Source: Diploptera punctata
Taxonomy: Eukaryota; Arthropoda; Insecta; Blattodea; Blaberidae
Length of the DNA: 64,000 nucleotides
NCBI GenBank assembly: GCA_030220185.1
Contig: JASPKZ010004562.1
Coordinates: 40,184 to 104,183 of the forward strand
Direction: 5' to 3'
In this document: in pieces, positions 9,478 to 19,506 of the stretch
How the letters are laid out: each line of letters begins with the position of its first letter
How positions within the stretch are numbered: position 1 is the stretch's first letter
The notes under the pieces: generated by a model
The model's database searches: none
What the model was told of the DNA's origin: nothing
The model's input: only the letters and a program-made list of their open reading frames with translations
Program-made: the position numbers and the translations under genes

Positions 9478-10978
9478 CTAATTTAGTTTATGAAGTTGCC
9501 ACGTGTTTTGCTCACAGACATCAATGCAGTGGCAAATAAGTGGAAAATACCACTTTTTCCCTCTTATTGCAATTCGATATAGGCTGATATTTTGATCTGC
9601 CCTATGTACACCCTCCATGCCACAATTGTAAACCCGAAGCATATATGGTTGTAACACTGTAATTCTCTTTTTATACTTATTTGAAAATAGTCTGACTGCC
9701 TGGAGAACGAACACTGGTACTGAATTTGATGCTACTGACACAAGGATATTGTCATTCCAATTGGCAACGACAATATTTCTGTCGGCTGTTGTCTCGAAGT
9801 CATAAGAACTACAGTTCTGTTTTCGCAAGTATTCTTTTGTTTTGATCGGACAATTAGGCACACGATTATCTCTTATGGTACCAGTGTCTCGTATACCCCT
9901 TACGTTCAGCTCATCCAGGAGAGGAATTGTGGTAAAATAATTATCAAAAATAGATGCCTGGGATGTGGACCTCGAGTTGCAAGCACATAAACTGTCGGTC
10001 CTAGAGTAAACTCATTCTTTTAATGTACAGGTTTATTTGAATGAGTACCTTGATATGGTGCCTGACGTACCATTTGTGTGTTGTGCCTACCCATAGCTTG
10101 AATTCAAATCTGATGAGTTTTCCCCGAAGTATGGAACCATAGCTTCATCTACATTGTGTTTTCTGTATGAGGAGAGAATTTTTGGAATTTCCTATTCAGC
10201 ACACTAAAGAGAGGCTGAACTTTGGCAAATTTGTCAACAGGATTCAAATACTCATTGTCACAACAATGCAAATTACTTATTATGAAATCAAACTTATTTC
10301 TTGACATATAATCGGCAACCAGTTCATTATGTGAATCTTTATATACCTCTCAGTACAACCATCTTGATACAGAATTTTACCCACTAAGCAATGTAATCCC
10401 GATAAAAGTTCTCATTTCTCCATCAGAAAAATCGGCCTGTCGGTTTTTACGTGCTGCATAACGATTTGTATTTGTGAGATTGATAACTTCTTCATCAAAC
10501 TGAGCCAAAAATATATCTAATGTACCTAAATTGCTACTAACCGAATAACATTAGGCCAATTGATAGTTTGAGTTTCTAAATCACCATCATGTCAAGAATA
10601 TTTTGTTTTCTCATGTCTAAGTTAGCCATCGGTTGTGGCACTATGATTTTCATTACTTCCGGGTAGAGTTACTTGTTTAGCAGTATCGTCAGTGGTGATA
10701 ATAGTATCTCCATTCCTTTCATCCTATCCTGGTATACCTTCCTGTTTGATGAATATTATTTCAGACTCATTTCGTAACTGTGTACCTGGTAAGCGACTCA
10801 CATCGCAGTCATCTTCTTCGCCAGAATCTTCATCATCTCCTGTATTTGGTGGAAATATCACTACAGCATCTACATTTCCTTCCGCGGTCTCAACTTCCTC
10901 CAAAATAGTAATTATTTCATCAAGAGTCATACTACAAAAAAAGAAAAATGCGGTTGTAACAGCTACCCATTTTCCCAT
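9478..10978 (-). pseudogene. piggyBac-type (PGBD) transposase, degraded
   Basis: The N-terminal piece (10724-10978) has an acidic stretch TGDDEDSGEEDD followed by VSRLPGTQLRNESEI, typical of PGBD transposase N-termini. The middle, in shifted frames, shows DNEYLNPVDKFAKVQPLF and an EAMVPYFG-like block around 10100-10250, the region that carries the catalytic aspartates. The C-terminal piece (9478-9861) has the conserved GMEGVHRADQNISLYRI, RGKKWYFPL and NTWQLHK blocks. The cysteine-rich C-terminal domain is not evident. Several frameshifts and stops make it non-functional. The family assignment is firm; the exact catalytic residues cannot be confirmed across the frameshifts. Confidence 0.85.
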
Positions 10979-11199
10979 CGTCCTTATAAAATGACACTAT
11001 CAATTTCAATCACCATTGCTCAAATTCTTATGTATGAATTATGATTTAAACTTTATATTAATACAGTAAAACTTGTTCAAAACGGAATCGCATGGGACCA
11101 ACTTTTTTCCACATTAGACAACATTCCGCATTATAAAAAGAACAGAAACACATTAACCAATCTTAGATTATAGAGCACCGTATATGTCTTGTTATGTAC

Positions 11200-11755
11200 C
11201 TTGGATTAATTGTAGTTCCGCTGCCGTTGGAAAGTGAAGTATTGGTATGTACGAGCGACTTTGACGGTAACGCGCGAAAAACCTATCCCGTTTCGTCAGC
11301 GTTAAAAATGTCTCTTAGGCGCGTATCCTGAAATTAAAGTATGCAGTTTCGATTTCCGCTCACTAACTATAATTTCGTCCACATCATTTGATTCTCCGCA
11401 AATTTGATTCAACACTACATTGTGTCGTCTTTTAAAACTGTCCACAACCAACCTGAAGATGCCTTGAAATCGTTATTCCCTAGGGATTTACCAACAGCTA
11501 GAGCTTGACTTAGGAGCATAGATTTTTTGATCGTGGACTTGTAAAACACACCTCGTTAATCCCGCCCCTCTTCATGCGACCATTTCCTTCTGTCCATTCA
11601 TTCGTTATTTTTTCTTTGTTTTTTAAAATCTCACAAACTTGGGGTTTGCACATTTAAATTTAGTCATTATTTCGGGTACTGAGGGTTTGTTTTTCTACAT
11701 CTTCAATCACTTTCGCTTTTTCGTTTAATGACAATGATACATACGATTTAGCCAT
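11200..11755 (-). pseudogene. Tigger/pogo transposase (CENP-B-like DNA-binding N-terminus), degraded
   Basis: Reading the minus strand from an ATG at 11755 gives MAKSYVSLSLNEKAKVIEDV, the CENP-B/pogo type N-terminal HTH (SLxEKxxVIxxxE). After frameshifts there are FKRRHNVVLNQICGES, DVDEIIV and RDIFNADETG blocks. These correspond to the second HTH and to the first catalytic Asp region (NADETG) of Tigger transposases. The remaining DDE domain is not found; the sequence runs into the 3' terminal repeat about 130 bases later, so the gene is internally or 3' deleted. Confidence 0.75.
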
Positions 11756-12036
11756 CTTTATTCCGTAAATTCAGAACGCTACCTGTGAAAGATACGTACA
11801 CAATCAGTCTCAGACCTTAAACTAATTTAAGATTTTACAGTGCACTGGTTATTTGTAAGACAGATGTCACAAGCCAAATATGTGTTAAACGAACCTGTAT
11901 TTCGCAAAACAGATATGCAGCGAGGCGAAAGAAAATTCCAGATACAGGTAGAAACTCTACTTCACCCGGCGTGAGCGGCAGGAATCATCCCTTATTGTTA
12001 ATTCGCCTAATGGGAAATCAATGAAGTGGAATCTAA

Positions 12037-12617
12037 TTTATTTCTCTCTCTCTCTCTCTCTTTCCGCTTTATAAACATTTATTTCATGAATTGTGTAGAA
12101 ATATCCTTCCGTTTCCGCGTTGGGCAGATTCCGTTTTATACAAAATAAATACACATAAAATTACTATTATTTTGCCGGGACAATACATTTGTTCAAATTG
12201 GGCATATTTCCGCATTATTTACGTCCTGCATTATTCAGTAATTTATTTATCTCTCTCTTTCCGCCTTATTAACTTTTCATGAATTGTGTAAAAATATCTT
12301 TCCGTTTCCGCGTTGGACAAATTCCGTTTTAGACAATAAATACACGTAAAATTACTATTATTTTGCCGGGACCAATACATTTGTTCACATTGGACAGATT
12401 TCCGCATTATTTACGTCCTGCATTATTCAGTAATTTATTTATCTCTCTCTTTCCGCCTTATTAACTTTTTTCATGAATTGTGTAGAAATATCCTTCCGTT
12501 TCCGCGTTGGACAAATTCCGTTTTATACAAAATAAATACACGTAAAATTACTATTATTTTACTGGGACCAATAAATTTGTTCAGATTGGAAAGATTTCCG
12601 CATTATTCACGTTCCGG
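12037..12617. repeat. Three tandem copies of a ~195-bp subterminal block
   Basis: Each copy contains CTCTCTCTTTCCGC (12053, 12251, 12443), GAAATATCCTTCCGTTTCCG-like, ATTACTATTATTTT and TTTCCGCATTATTTACG-like segments, giving periods of about 198 and 192 bp. The array lies between the transposase start and the right terminal repeat of the Tigger remnant and resembles that terminus, so it probably arose by duplication of the element's end. Confidence 0.9.
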
Positions 12618-12718
12618 ATTAAGCACGTTTCACTGTATTAGTTGAACTATTGGAAGCAAATGTAAATTAATATCAAACCAGAATTCAAAGAAAATATTTA
12701 AAATAATTACCTTCTTTC

Positions 12719-13050
12719 ATTGGCATCTTTTAAAAGAAATCTAAATTTATATTTGCTCTAAACTCGACTTCATTATTATCCAGTGTAAGATATTAATTGG
12801 TGTTTCCCGTATAATGTATCATATTTATATTATTATTATTATTACTATTATTATTATTATTATCGTATCATTATTGTTATTACCCTATGAAATGTTGTTT
12901 GTACATGACATTTACATTGCTACATTTATTGTATCTTTAACTGTTTATAATTAGTATAGTGTATATCTATAATTGTCGAATATTTATTTGTATTTGTGCT
13001 GGTTGAGTGGAAGAGAGGGCCTTATGGCCTTAACTCTGCCAGAATAAATA

Positions 13051-13113
<63 letters not shown>
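12719..13113 (+). mobile_element. LINE 3' end with (TTA)n tail, inserted in the piggyBac
   Basis: From GGCATCTTTTAAAAGAAATC onward this matches the 3' end of the jockey/CR1-type LINE at 33655-34440, including the last coding residues (FKRNLNLYL-like), an internal ATT run, GGCCTTATGGCCTTAACTC and the CCAGAATAAATAAAG signal followed by a TTA tail of about 58 bases. Only the 3' 0.3 kb was copied, a usual 5' truncation. Confidence 0.8.
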
Positions 13114-13116
<3 letters not shown>

Positions 13117-13328
13117 GATGTGTGTTTTTCCATCTTGCAGAAGAGGGCACAAAATAATGCGTTAAATGTTGTTAAAATAAATCAAAATAAGCAAATAATA
13201 TTTTATGTAGTTACCAAATGCTGCCAACATTATTAAAAGACTTATAACATATATGAAACACCACAAATGACATTATATCTGAAGGCTCTGCAACTGGCAC
13301 TAAGAAAAGGACGGCGGGATTATCTGGG

Positions 13329-13807
13329 TTAAATACGTACTTTATTCCATATTTTATCGCTTAACTCAATCAATTTGAGTTCTATTAATAAACACGGTGG
13401 AATTAACTTTTTCCTGGGATGAGTATGTTTTTGTGTCAGGTGAACACTTTAAAAATTTTCTCCTAATTTGTAACCCGATTCAAGTATTTGTCGTACAGTT
13501 ATAATTTTTACTCAGTTAAATAAGTGCGGAGAACAGGAATTTCGTTTCTTTGGATTTTTGCAATTACATTTATAGTTATCGTGGAAATTAACAACATATT
13601 TTACTATTTATAAATATCGAAAGCCAAATGTGGTAATATGTACCCCTCGCCAAACTACACATAAGACATATCTCTCGGTTCATTATCCTGTAATTAAAAG
13701 AAAGCATTCAGTCCGTGCATATTTACAGTCGAGGAAAATAATTTGACCAATGTTTACGAAACTTCAGTATTTTTACACGCTTTATATTAGCTTGACCTGT
13801 ATCTATC
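13329..13807. other. No recognisable feature
   Basis: AT-rich sequence directly outside the piggyBac TTAA site; no gene or repeat recognised. Confidence 0.5.
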
Positions 13808-14105
13808 TATGTAACGGAATTTTCAACGCGATTTTCACCCACTTACAATCATTGGATCGACTTGAAAATTTGTATACTAGTAAAGGACCAATGACAATAC
13901 AATAATTTCATCCTGGCCAGAATCAACAGAAAATCAAAGAAACTGTCTGTGTAATTATGTAACGGAATCTTTCAATATGATTTTCACCCACTTAAAATCA
14001 TTGGATCGACTTCAAACTTTGTATACTTGTAAAGGACCAATGACAATACAATAATTTCAGAAATGGTTTCTAAAATCCTGGCTAGAATCATCAGAAAATC
14101 ATAAA
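13808..14105. repeat. Two direct copies of a ~148-bp unit
   Basis: TATGTAACGGAAT starts copies at 13808 and 13956. Both carry GATTTTCACCCACTTA, ATCATTGGATCGACTT and AAAGGACCAATGACAATACA. The second has an extra insertion near its end. It is a short tandem duplication of unknown origin. Confidence 0.85.
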
Positions 14106-14157
14106 AATAAAAACCGGTAAAATAGGTTGCGGACGTGTCAACTTTTTAGTCAATTGT

Positions 14158-14242
14158 TATAAGATGCTGGTACAGCGGTAGACTGTAGTGATATATAATT
14201 TCAGTAATCCATAGGTCGCTGGTTCAAATCCGGTCCGCAGGG
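14158..14242 (+). tRNA. tRNA-like sequence (degenerate, possibly SINE head)
   Basis: The sequence shows CAGCGGTAGACTG, resembling a D-arm/box A, and GGTTCAAATCC, a good box B with T-arm (GCTGGTTCAAATCCGGT), followed by a T run (GGGTTTTTTT) like a Pol III terminator. The anticodon region does not fold cleanly. It is more likely a tRNA-derived repeat or pseudogene than a working tRNA. Confidence 0.35.
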
Positions 14243-14329
14243 TTTTTTTAGAAGAGTATTACTTTTAGCGGATACTACAATAGTATCGAATTTAAAGATA
14301 TTTACATTTTTATCTTATTCTGTAAAATA

Positions 14330-14806
14330 TTAAAACTAAAAAATAAATAATAGTTTAAAAAACTAAAACAACACGCTTTATTAGAAAACCGAACTAAAAA
14401 ATGAAAAATAATTTTAATTTCCAACATGCTTGGGATAAAATTAAAGTGGTCAACAAAAAAAATAATCCCCAACACATTTAGAATAGAACTATAGTTATCT
14501 ACAAAAAAAATGCCATCAAAAGCGTGGGGTGTTCTATACCAATTAATATATTTGATAATAAACAGATATTGGTAAAAGTAAAATCTCCAAGAAGAAAATG
14601 TAAAAACCATAAAAAGAACCCTACGATTTTGATAGTAAAATATTTTTTTTGTAGATAACTACAGTTTTATTCTAAATGTGTTGGAGATGATTCACTTTAA
14701 TTTTATCCCAAGCGTGTTGGAAATTAAAATTATTTTCCAATTTTTAGATCGGTTTTCTAATAAAGCGGGTTGTTGTAGTTTTTTAAATTACTATTTCTTT
14801 TATTTA
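14330..14806. mobile_element. Foldback element with ~165-bp inverted arms
   Basis: Left arm 14330-14509 and right arm 14642-14806 are imperfect reverse complements (for example CGCTTTATTAGAAAACCGA against TCGGTTTTCTAATAAAGCG). They surround a spacer of about 130 bases. It is non-coding; the short reverse frame inside is not conserved. The divergence between arms indicates an old insertion. Confidence 0.75.
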
Positions 14807-15019
14807 CCGTATAACTTTTAATAATACAAAAAAATAAAAACCATGAATACTGTGACATGATTCTCGTTTATGCAGAAACTAGTCCTGGCTGGTACACTGT
14901 ATGAAGTACGATTTCCATATACAAATGTTCTAAAATCACGTTGCAATGCGTCATAGAATTGACGACACAGGAAGGGTATTACTAAAGTAACGAAAACGTG
15001 TACTAGACTCGATGAAAGT

Positions 15020-15175
15020 GAAAATAAAGAAGATGATATTTTGAATTTGGCTGAGCAATATCTATATTCAGGAACATGGCAGCCGTAAACTTAGTGCACC
15101 ATTTTTTAAGAATTTTAAAAGAGCAATAACATTATTACTGAATCCATATCACATTCAAATCGTTGACTGTCTTTT
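15020..15175 (+). pseudogene. Degraded mariner-like transposase fragment (copy 2)
   Basis: It shares GATATTTTGAATTTGG and the following arrangement with the fragment at 8025-8190, reading DDILNLAEQ in one frame. It has stops in all frames. The identification depends on that comparison. Confidence 0.4.
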
Positions 15176-15224
15176 ATCTAGTGATTGGAGTGATTTTCAT
15201 CCACTTGTGGTACATTGCCAGTGG

Positions 15225-15690
15225 TTGTATTCTCCCAGTTATATTATATGGACACGAAACTTACTTTAAGGGAGGAGAAAAGATTACGAATATCTGAGAA
15301 TAAAGTTTGATAAAATGTTTGAACCAACGAGAGATGAACAGACAGGAGAATTGAGAAGACTGCATAACGGTGAGCTATATGATCTTTATGGGAAACCAGA
15401 TGTAATAAGGTAGTAAGAATAGTGACGTCTTGTAGACTGCGATGGGGAGGATATGTGGCACGAATGGGGAATGAAAAAGGGGCGAGAAAACCCCTTGTAG
15501 GAAAATCAGAGCGGAAACGCGCAGTAGGTAGGACAATAATTAGGTAGGAGAATAACATTAACCATGATTTCAAGGAAGTAAATTATATAGAGATGATTGG
15601 AAAACATTATCTCAGGACAGGGATGCATGGACAACTTATGTCCGCGCGGAAATGAACCTACGGGGCCAATAACGCCAGTGAGTGTTATTT
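15225..15690 (+). pseudogene. RTE-like LINE 3' fragment (copy B)
   Basis: It starts at the LPVILYG-like segment and runs through the RRLRISE.., RWGGYVARMGNE and GGRTI-like C-terminal segments to a terminus GCCAGTGAGTG, with many substitutions and small deletions relative to copy H. It is clearly older than copies G, H and I. Confidence 0.85.
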
Positions 15691-16145
15691 CCCTTTTGAT
15701 CAATTTTAGATGCAGTTCTATAATGGTAAATTATATCAGAAACAAAATTGCCCACATTTTAAGAAGATTATACTAGAAAAATAAAGTGGTACAAGTCGTA
15801 ATACCGGAATCTGGGAGTTGCGTTCTTAGGATAGTCAATGTACCCTCTGATTTGTTACTTCATCCCTCGCTCCACTTCAAAATGAAACTACACAGCACCA
15901 GTACTTACAATGTTCACTGTGATGTGTCAGCAGGACCGTCCAAAGTAACTGTTATAAATATTCTGAATTATTTTAACGGCCAAGGGAATCTAAAGGGTCT
16001 CCATACTTTAAATATTTACTCATCATCAACTCAGGCTAAAATTGCTTAGTTTATAGGGCCTATAATGTTCATGTTGAAAGACTGAGATAAAATTAATTTA
16101 TAATTTACGTTGGCAGAGAAACATGTTATTGTTGCATTCACGAGT
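15691..16145. other. No recognisable feature
   Basis: A forward frame at 15786-16049 (87 codons) shows no known domain and is not supported by other evidence. The right side is an AT dinucleotide run. Confidence 0.45.
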
Positions 16146-16147
16146 AT

Positions 16148-16149
<2 letters not shown>

Positions 16150-16196
<47 letters not shown>
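16150..16196. repeat. (AT)n microsatellite
   Basis: A run of about 23 TA units immediately precedes the LINE fragment at 16197. Confidence 0.9.
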
Positions 16197-16200
<4 letters not shown>

Positions 16201-16656
16201 AATGGGGTAATACGAAGACATTTTGGTAAACAGATGAGGACAGAGACAAAACTAAGATTACATAACATCACATCAAAAGTTGCCCTAAAATATGGAAGTG
16301 AAATTTGGATTTTAAATAAAAGAAACTCTCATAAATCTCAAGTAAGCCAAATGCGCTTCTTACGATCATTGTTAGGAGTTAATAGACTGGATCACCAAAG
16401 GAACACTACTATCAGAGGAAAACTTGGAGTAACAAGTTTAAATGAAGATATACAAAGATACCAACAAGAATGGAAAAATAATTTGAGAAGAATGCCAAGA
16501 AATAGACTTCCAAAATTGGTATTCCAATATACCCCAACTGGACATAGGGACCAAGGAAGACCAAAACATCGGTGGAAAGATCAAGACCATCTTCGCTAGG
16601 TTTACCGTACAGGCCACACGGCCTACAACGAATTTGTTCATGATGATGATGATGAT
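16197..16656 (+). pseudogene. LINE C-terminal fragment (family 4)
   Basis: The frame at 16123-16599 is open through MNGVIRRHFGKQMRTETKLR, ALKYGSEIWILNKR, RFLRSLLGVNRLDHQRN, NNLRRMPRNRLPKLVFQY and GRPKHRWKDQ. This is the C-terminal region that follows RT in RTE-like and related non-LTR elements (the YGSEIW, RMxxxRLPK and GRPxxRW pattern). The RT domain itself is absent, so it is a 5'-truncated copy. It ends with an ATG-repeat tail at about 16638-16656. A shorter relative lies at 41595-41840. Confidence 0.75.
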
Positions 16657-16725
16657 ATATATATGAATATGAAAGTTTTCTTGGGTTTTCCGCATCTTGG
16701 ATTCAAGTTCGGCCTCTGGGCCACT

Positions 16726-16776
16726 GATTCCGACGTTTCGGCATGATTCCACATGACATTATCAAGGATTGATAAG
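16726..16776 (-). ncRNA. Hammerhead-like motif, left arm of split foldback
   Basis: The minus strand reads CCTTGATAATGTCATG, a loop, CATGCCGAAACGTCGG. It is the degenerate counterpart of 19252-19295: helix II has one mismatch and helix I keeps about three pairs. Confidence 0.4.
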
Positions 16777-16820
16777 TTCGAATCACAGGTTCAGTCTTAT
16801 ATAATAAACATCCAAGGTTT

Positions 16821-18957
16821 TTTTTTTTTTGGCCGCATGAAGCGCCACCCAGTGTGCCGCGTTGGAACCAGGAGCAGCTCCCTGGCGGCGAATACCTTTG
16901 TGACTATCGAGTTGGGGTTTAGTCACTTAGCCTGCGCTTTTTTAGCGGCGTTGTTGTTCAGCTAAAAATTGATGTTGACGGGAGGTGAAATAAGTTGTTA
17001 CCTTGCTAGAGCAGGGCATCGTAAACCACCTGGCCGGGCAAGCAGAGAGTCCGAAAGCCGACCAGGAGGAATGAGCCACGCTACTCCAGCTGCAGCACAG
17101 CTCTCATTTCATGAAACTGGGACATCAAGGTCTGGGGAATATGTTCCGATGAGCTGCACGCAGCTGTAACGCATGCCCTATATTGCCAACAATGGGATTA
17201 GAATAACATGAAACATGTTATCCACACGTTGTTCAATTATAGTCGCAATATAAGGCATTTGCGATATGTTGCGATCCTCGTGTATAGAGGGGCCGAAACA
17301 ATAATTTTGAGACATTTGTTCTGTATTATCTGGACTTCGTTTTTGTGACAATAAGCGAGGATTCTCCAGGCTTCACAACCGTACAGCAACATGCTACGGA
17401 TCACAGCTGAATAAAGAGTCAGTTTGATCCGTGTTGACAGTGTAGGTGACTTGAAAAATGGATAAAGTAAGGCAATTGCCGCATTTGATTTATGAATAAG
17501 ATGCCGAATATGAATTTTGAACGTAAGTCTGGAATCCAAATGGATCCCAAGATACTTGACTGAAGGCTATTGTCGGAATTGGTGAGTTCCCAAGGTGAGT
17601 TGGATTTGGCTTCGTCTACTAGACTTAGAAAACAAAACAGCTTTAGTTTTGTTTACATTGAGTTTAATGTTCCATAGACGAAACCAGGAATGATAGGAAT
17701 TCAAGGCAGATTGGAATATAGGGATACGGCGAGGTAATAGACGGAAAGGTGTCTGTTGATACAAACAAGTATCATCAGCAAAGGATGCAAGGTGAATACG
17801 ATTGAAAGTTGGGATATCAGACACATAGAGAGTGTACAGTAAGGGAGAAAGGACTGCACCTTGTGGAACTCCCGCCAAGAGGGTCTTACAGTCAGAATTA
17901 TACCCACTAACCGACACATAAAATTGTCGGTTAGTTAGGTATTTAGCTATAATTTTAATTAAATCAGCCGAAATTTGAAATTTGATTAATTTGTATAATA
18001 AACAATTTATCCAAGTCGTATCGAATGCCTTCTCAATATCGAGGAATACTGCCAAAGTACTTTTCTTGTTGTTGAATCCCGTTACAACCTGGTCAACCAA
18101 TCGAGCAAGCTGGAACGGAGTACTATGTGTTTTTCTAAAGCCAAATTGGTGAGTAGGAATAAGGTTTCTCTCTACCACCTCTTGTTTTAGTCTTGCCAAA
18201 ATTATTTTCTGCAGAACTTTCCCCAGCACAGGTAGAAGACTGATTGGCCTTAAGTTGTCTGGGTGGGTTGGATCTTTCCCAGGTTTAGGGATAGTGATAA
18301 CTTTGGCTTTTTTCCAGACTTCAGGGAAGTACTGGAACTTAAGACAAAGCTTCACTATCTGAAGGAATAGGAGTAGGACTTTTGGCGGTAAATATTTTAC
18401 TGCCAGGTTTGGTATCCGGTCATGACCGGGGGCGCGAACGGAAGGGAGATCATGGATTACGGCTATCAATTCCGAAAGCCGTATATCTGGAAGGGTGAGA
18501 GGGATGGGTCTTTCAAGAAAAGTACTTACTGTATGATGTACTTCAACTTCATGAGCCTGTGTGGTGAGTTCATGTGGCGGAACCGTAGTGCAAGATGATT
18601 AGAGAGGATTTGGGCTTTCTCCTGTGGGAGATAAGCCCAAGTTCCATTATCATTAATTGCAGAAGGAGGAGCCGGTGCTCGACTCCGTTTTATTCTTTTG
18701 AGAATCGTCCACGGGGGCGTTTTAAGATCAGTAAAGCGCTGGAGGGACGAGTCCCATTCAGCATTTCTCATTTCTTGCAATCGATTCCGCACCAAATGAG
18801 TGTAGCGATTGTGTAGCTGTTTGTATTGGGGTGCGCCGAAAGTACGGTATAACCTGAGATACCGCTTTTTTTCATTTAGATAATTTTGAAGTGTGGGATC
18901 GTATGGTCGTGTGTGTGTAGTGTCATTTGTTGGCGTTGTAGAAAGTGTAATGGCCAC
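16821..18957 (-). mobile_element. Jockey-type LINE, 5'-truncated, with poly(A) and TSD
   Basis: The element lies in reverse orientation. Its poly(A) tail appears as a T run at 16818-16830. A direct repeat CATCCAAGGTTT flanks it (16809-16820 and 18958-18969; the last T residues merge with the tail). It is 5'-truncated inside the ORF2 region. The 3' 400 bases (16831-17235) are non-coding 3' UTR. The site of insertion is the arm of the ribozyme-like foldback, so the LINE is the younger of the two. Confidence 0.9.
17237..18957 (-). pseudogene. Jockey-type reverse transcriptase, frameshifted
   Basis: Three consecutive reverse frames make up the protein: 18526-18957 (linker upstream of RT, PPWTILKRIKRSRAPAPPSA), 17567-18469 (RT) and 17237-17539 (C-terminus). 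RT motifs seen in the 300-codon piece are DRIPNLAVKYLP, PISLLPVLGKVLQKII, LDIEKAFD (about residues 143-150), AGVPQGAVLSPLLYTLY and the catalytic FADD (about 230-233). The C-terminal piece has FKIHIRHLIHKS and YGCEAW. The arrangement is that of jockey-clade LINEs. The endonuclease is missing because of 5' truncation, and at least two frame breaks separate the pieces. The first ATG lies in the target site duplication and is not a native start. Confidence 0.9.
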
Positions 18958-19251
18958 CATCCAAGGTTTAGTTAGTTCTTATGTTGTTAAATACCTTCAG
19001 TTTTCAGTGTGGTCCGTTTCCGAAGCCGTACACCTATCCAAACTGTAGTTAAAACTGAAGACGTTTAACTACATACGAACTAAACCTTGGATAGGTGTAC
19101 AGCTTCGGAAACGGACCACACTGAAAACTGAAGGTATTTAACAACATAAGAACTAAACCTTGGATGCTTGTACGTCTTCGGAATCGGACCACAGCGAAAA
19201 CTCTATGCATTTTATTATATATAAGACCTAAACATGTGACTTGAACTTATC

Positions 19252-19295
19252 ATTCCTTGATAATGGCATGTGGGATCATGCCGAAACGTTGGAAT
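19252..19295 (+). ncRNA. Hammerhead-like motif, right arm of split foldback
   Basis: The core is TTGATAA (19257-19263, two changes from CUGANGA), then a spacer T, helix II GGCATG (19265-19270) with CATGCC (19277-19282), then GAAACGTT. Helix I is strong: ATTCC (19252-19256) pairs with GGAAT (19291-19295). It has the same topology as the PLE motif but completely different stems, which supports selection for structure. The core substitutions suggest loss of activity. Confidence 0.5.
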
Positions 19296-19434
19296 CAGTG
19301 GCCAGAGGCCGACCTTGAATCCAAGACGCGGAAAACCCAAGAAAACGTTCATATTCATACTTATATCCGCGAAAATCTGCAATATAACATATATATATAT
19401 ATATATATATATGATATGAAAAGAAAAAAGAATG

Positions 19435-19506
19435 CTTGAGTCGGGATTTGAACTCGAGTCTCTAAAGTCTGTACCTTTTGCGCTCTAACCAACTGAGCTA
19501 CCCAAG
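19435..19506 (-). tRNA. tRNA-like repeat (family T2, copy 1)
   Basis: The reverse strand folds as a cloverleaf: acceptor CTTGGGT/ACTCAAG with one wobble, D-arm GCTCAGTTGGTTAGAGC, T-arm with GAGTTCAAATC box B. The anticodon arm has a 6-bp stem possibility with loop GTACAGA and a mismatch in this copy. A second copy with the same flanking GATATGAAAAGAAAAA sequence lies at 43005-43076, so this is a dispersed tRNA-derived repeat rather than a unique gene. Confidence 0.5.

Larger units (their letters stand above)
11064..12635 (-). mobile_element. Tigger/pogo-like DNA transposon remnant nested in the piggyBac
   Basis: The ends are TA-CAGTAAAACTTGTTC at 11062 and, reversed from 12637, TA-CAGTGAAACGTGCTTAATCC. 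These are imperfect terminal inverted repeats of the CAGT(A/G)AAAC type with TA target duplication, as in the pogo branch of Tc1/mariner. GGGACCAA and CCGCATTAT blocks recur just inside both ends. Transposase remains run on the minus strand (11200-11755). Three tandem copies of a roughly 195-bp subterminal block (12037-12617) lie upstream of the gene start. Confidence 0.75.
8727..13328 (-). mobile_element. piggyBac-like DNA transposon remnant with nested insertions
   Basis: The outer ends read TTAA-CCCAGTTATTCCC (8723-8739) and GGGATTATCTGGG-TTAA (13316-13332). This gives 13-bp imperfect inverted repeats starting CCC and flanked by TTAA, the obligatory piggyBac target. Inside on the minus strand are N- and C-terminal pieces of a PGBD-type transposase (9478-10978). 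Subtracting the nested Tigger element (11064-12635) and LINE piece (12719-13113) leaves about 2.6 kb, a normal piggyBac length. A 39-bp tandem array sits in the subterminal region next to the 3' end of the gene. Confidence 0.8.
16668..19366. mobile_element. Foldback element with hammerhead-like motifs, split by a jockey LINE
   Basis: Outer arms 16668-16808 and about 19207-19366 are reverse complements. Each carries the box order CTTGGATTCAAGTTCGGCC... on the left and GGCCGACCTTGAATCCAAG on the right. Inner arms (18958-19036 and about 19092-19169) also pair. Removing the jockey insertion (16821-18957 plus one TSD) leaves a continuous foldback of about 0.55 kb. A ribozyme-like motif lies in each outer arm. 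It resembles the PLE-derived foldbacks in organisation but lacks the CCGGCCGTGAAAGCCT end, so it is a separate subfamily. Confidence 0.75.
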
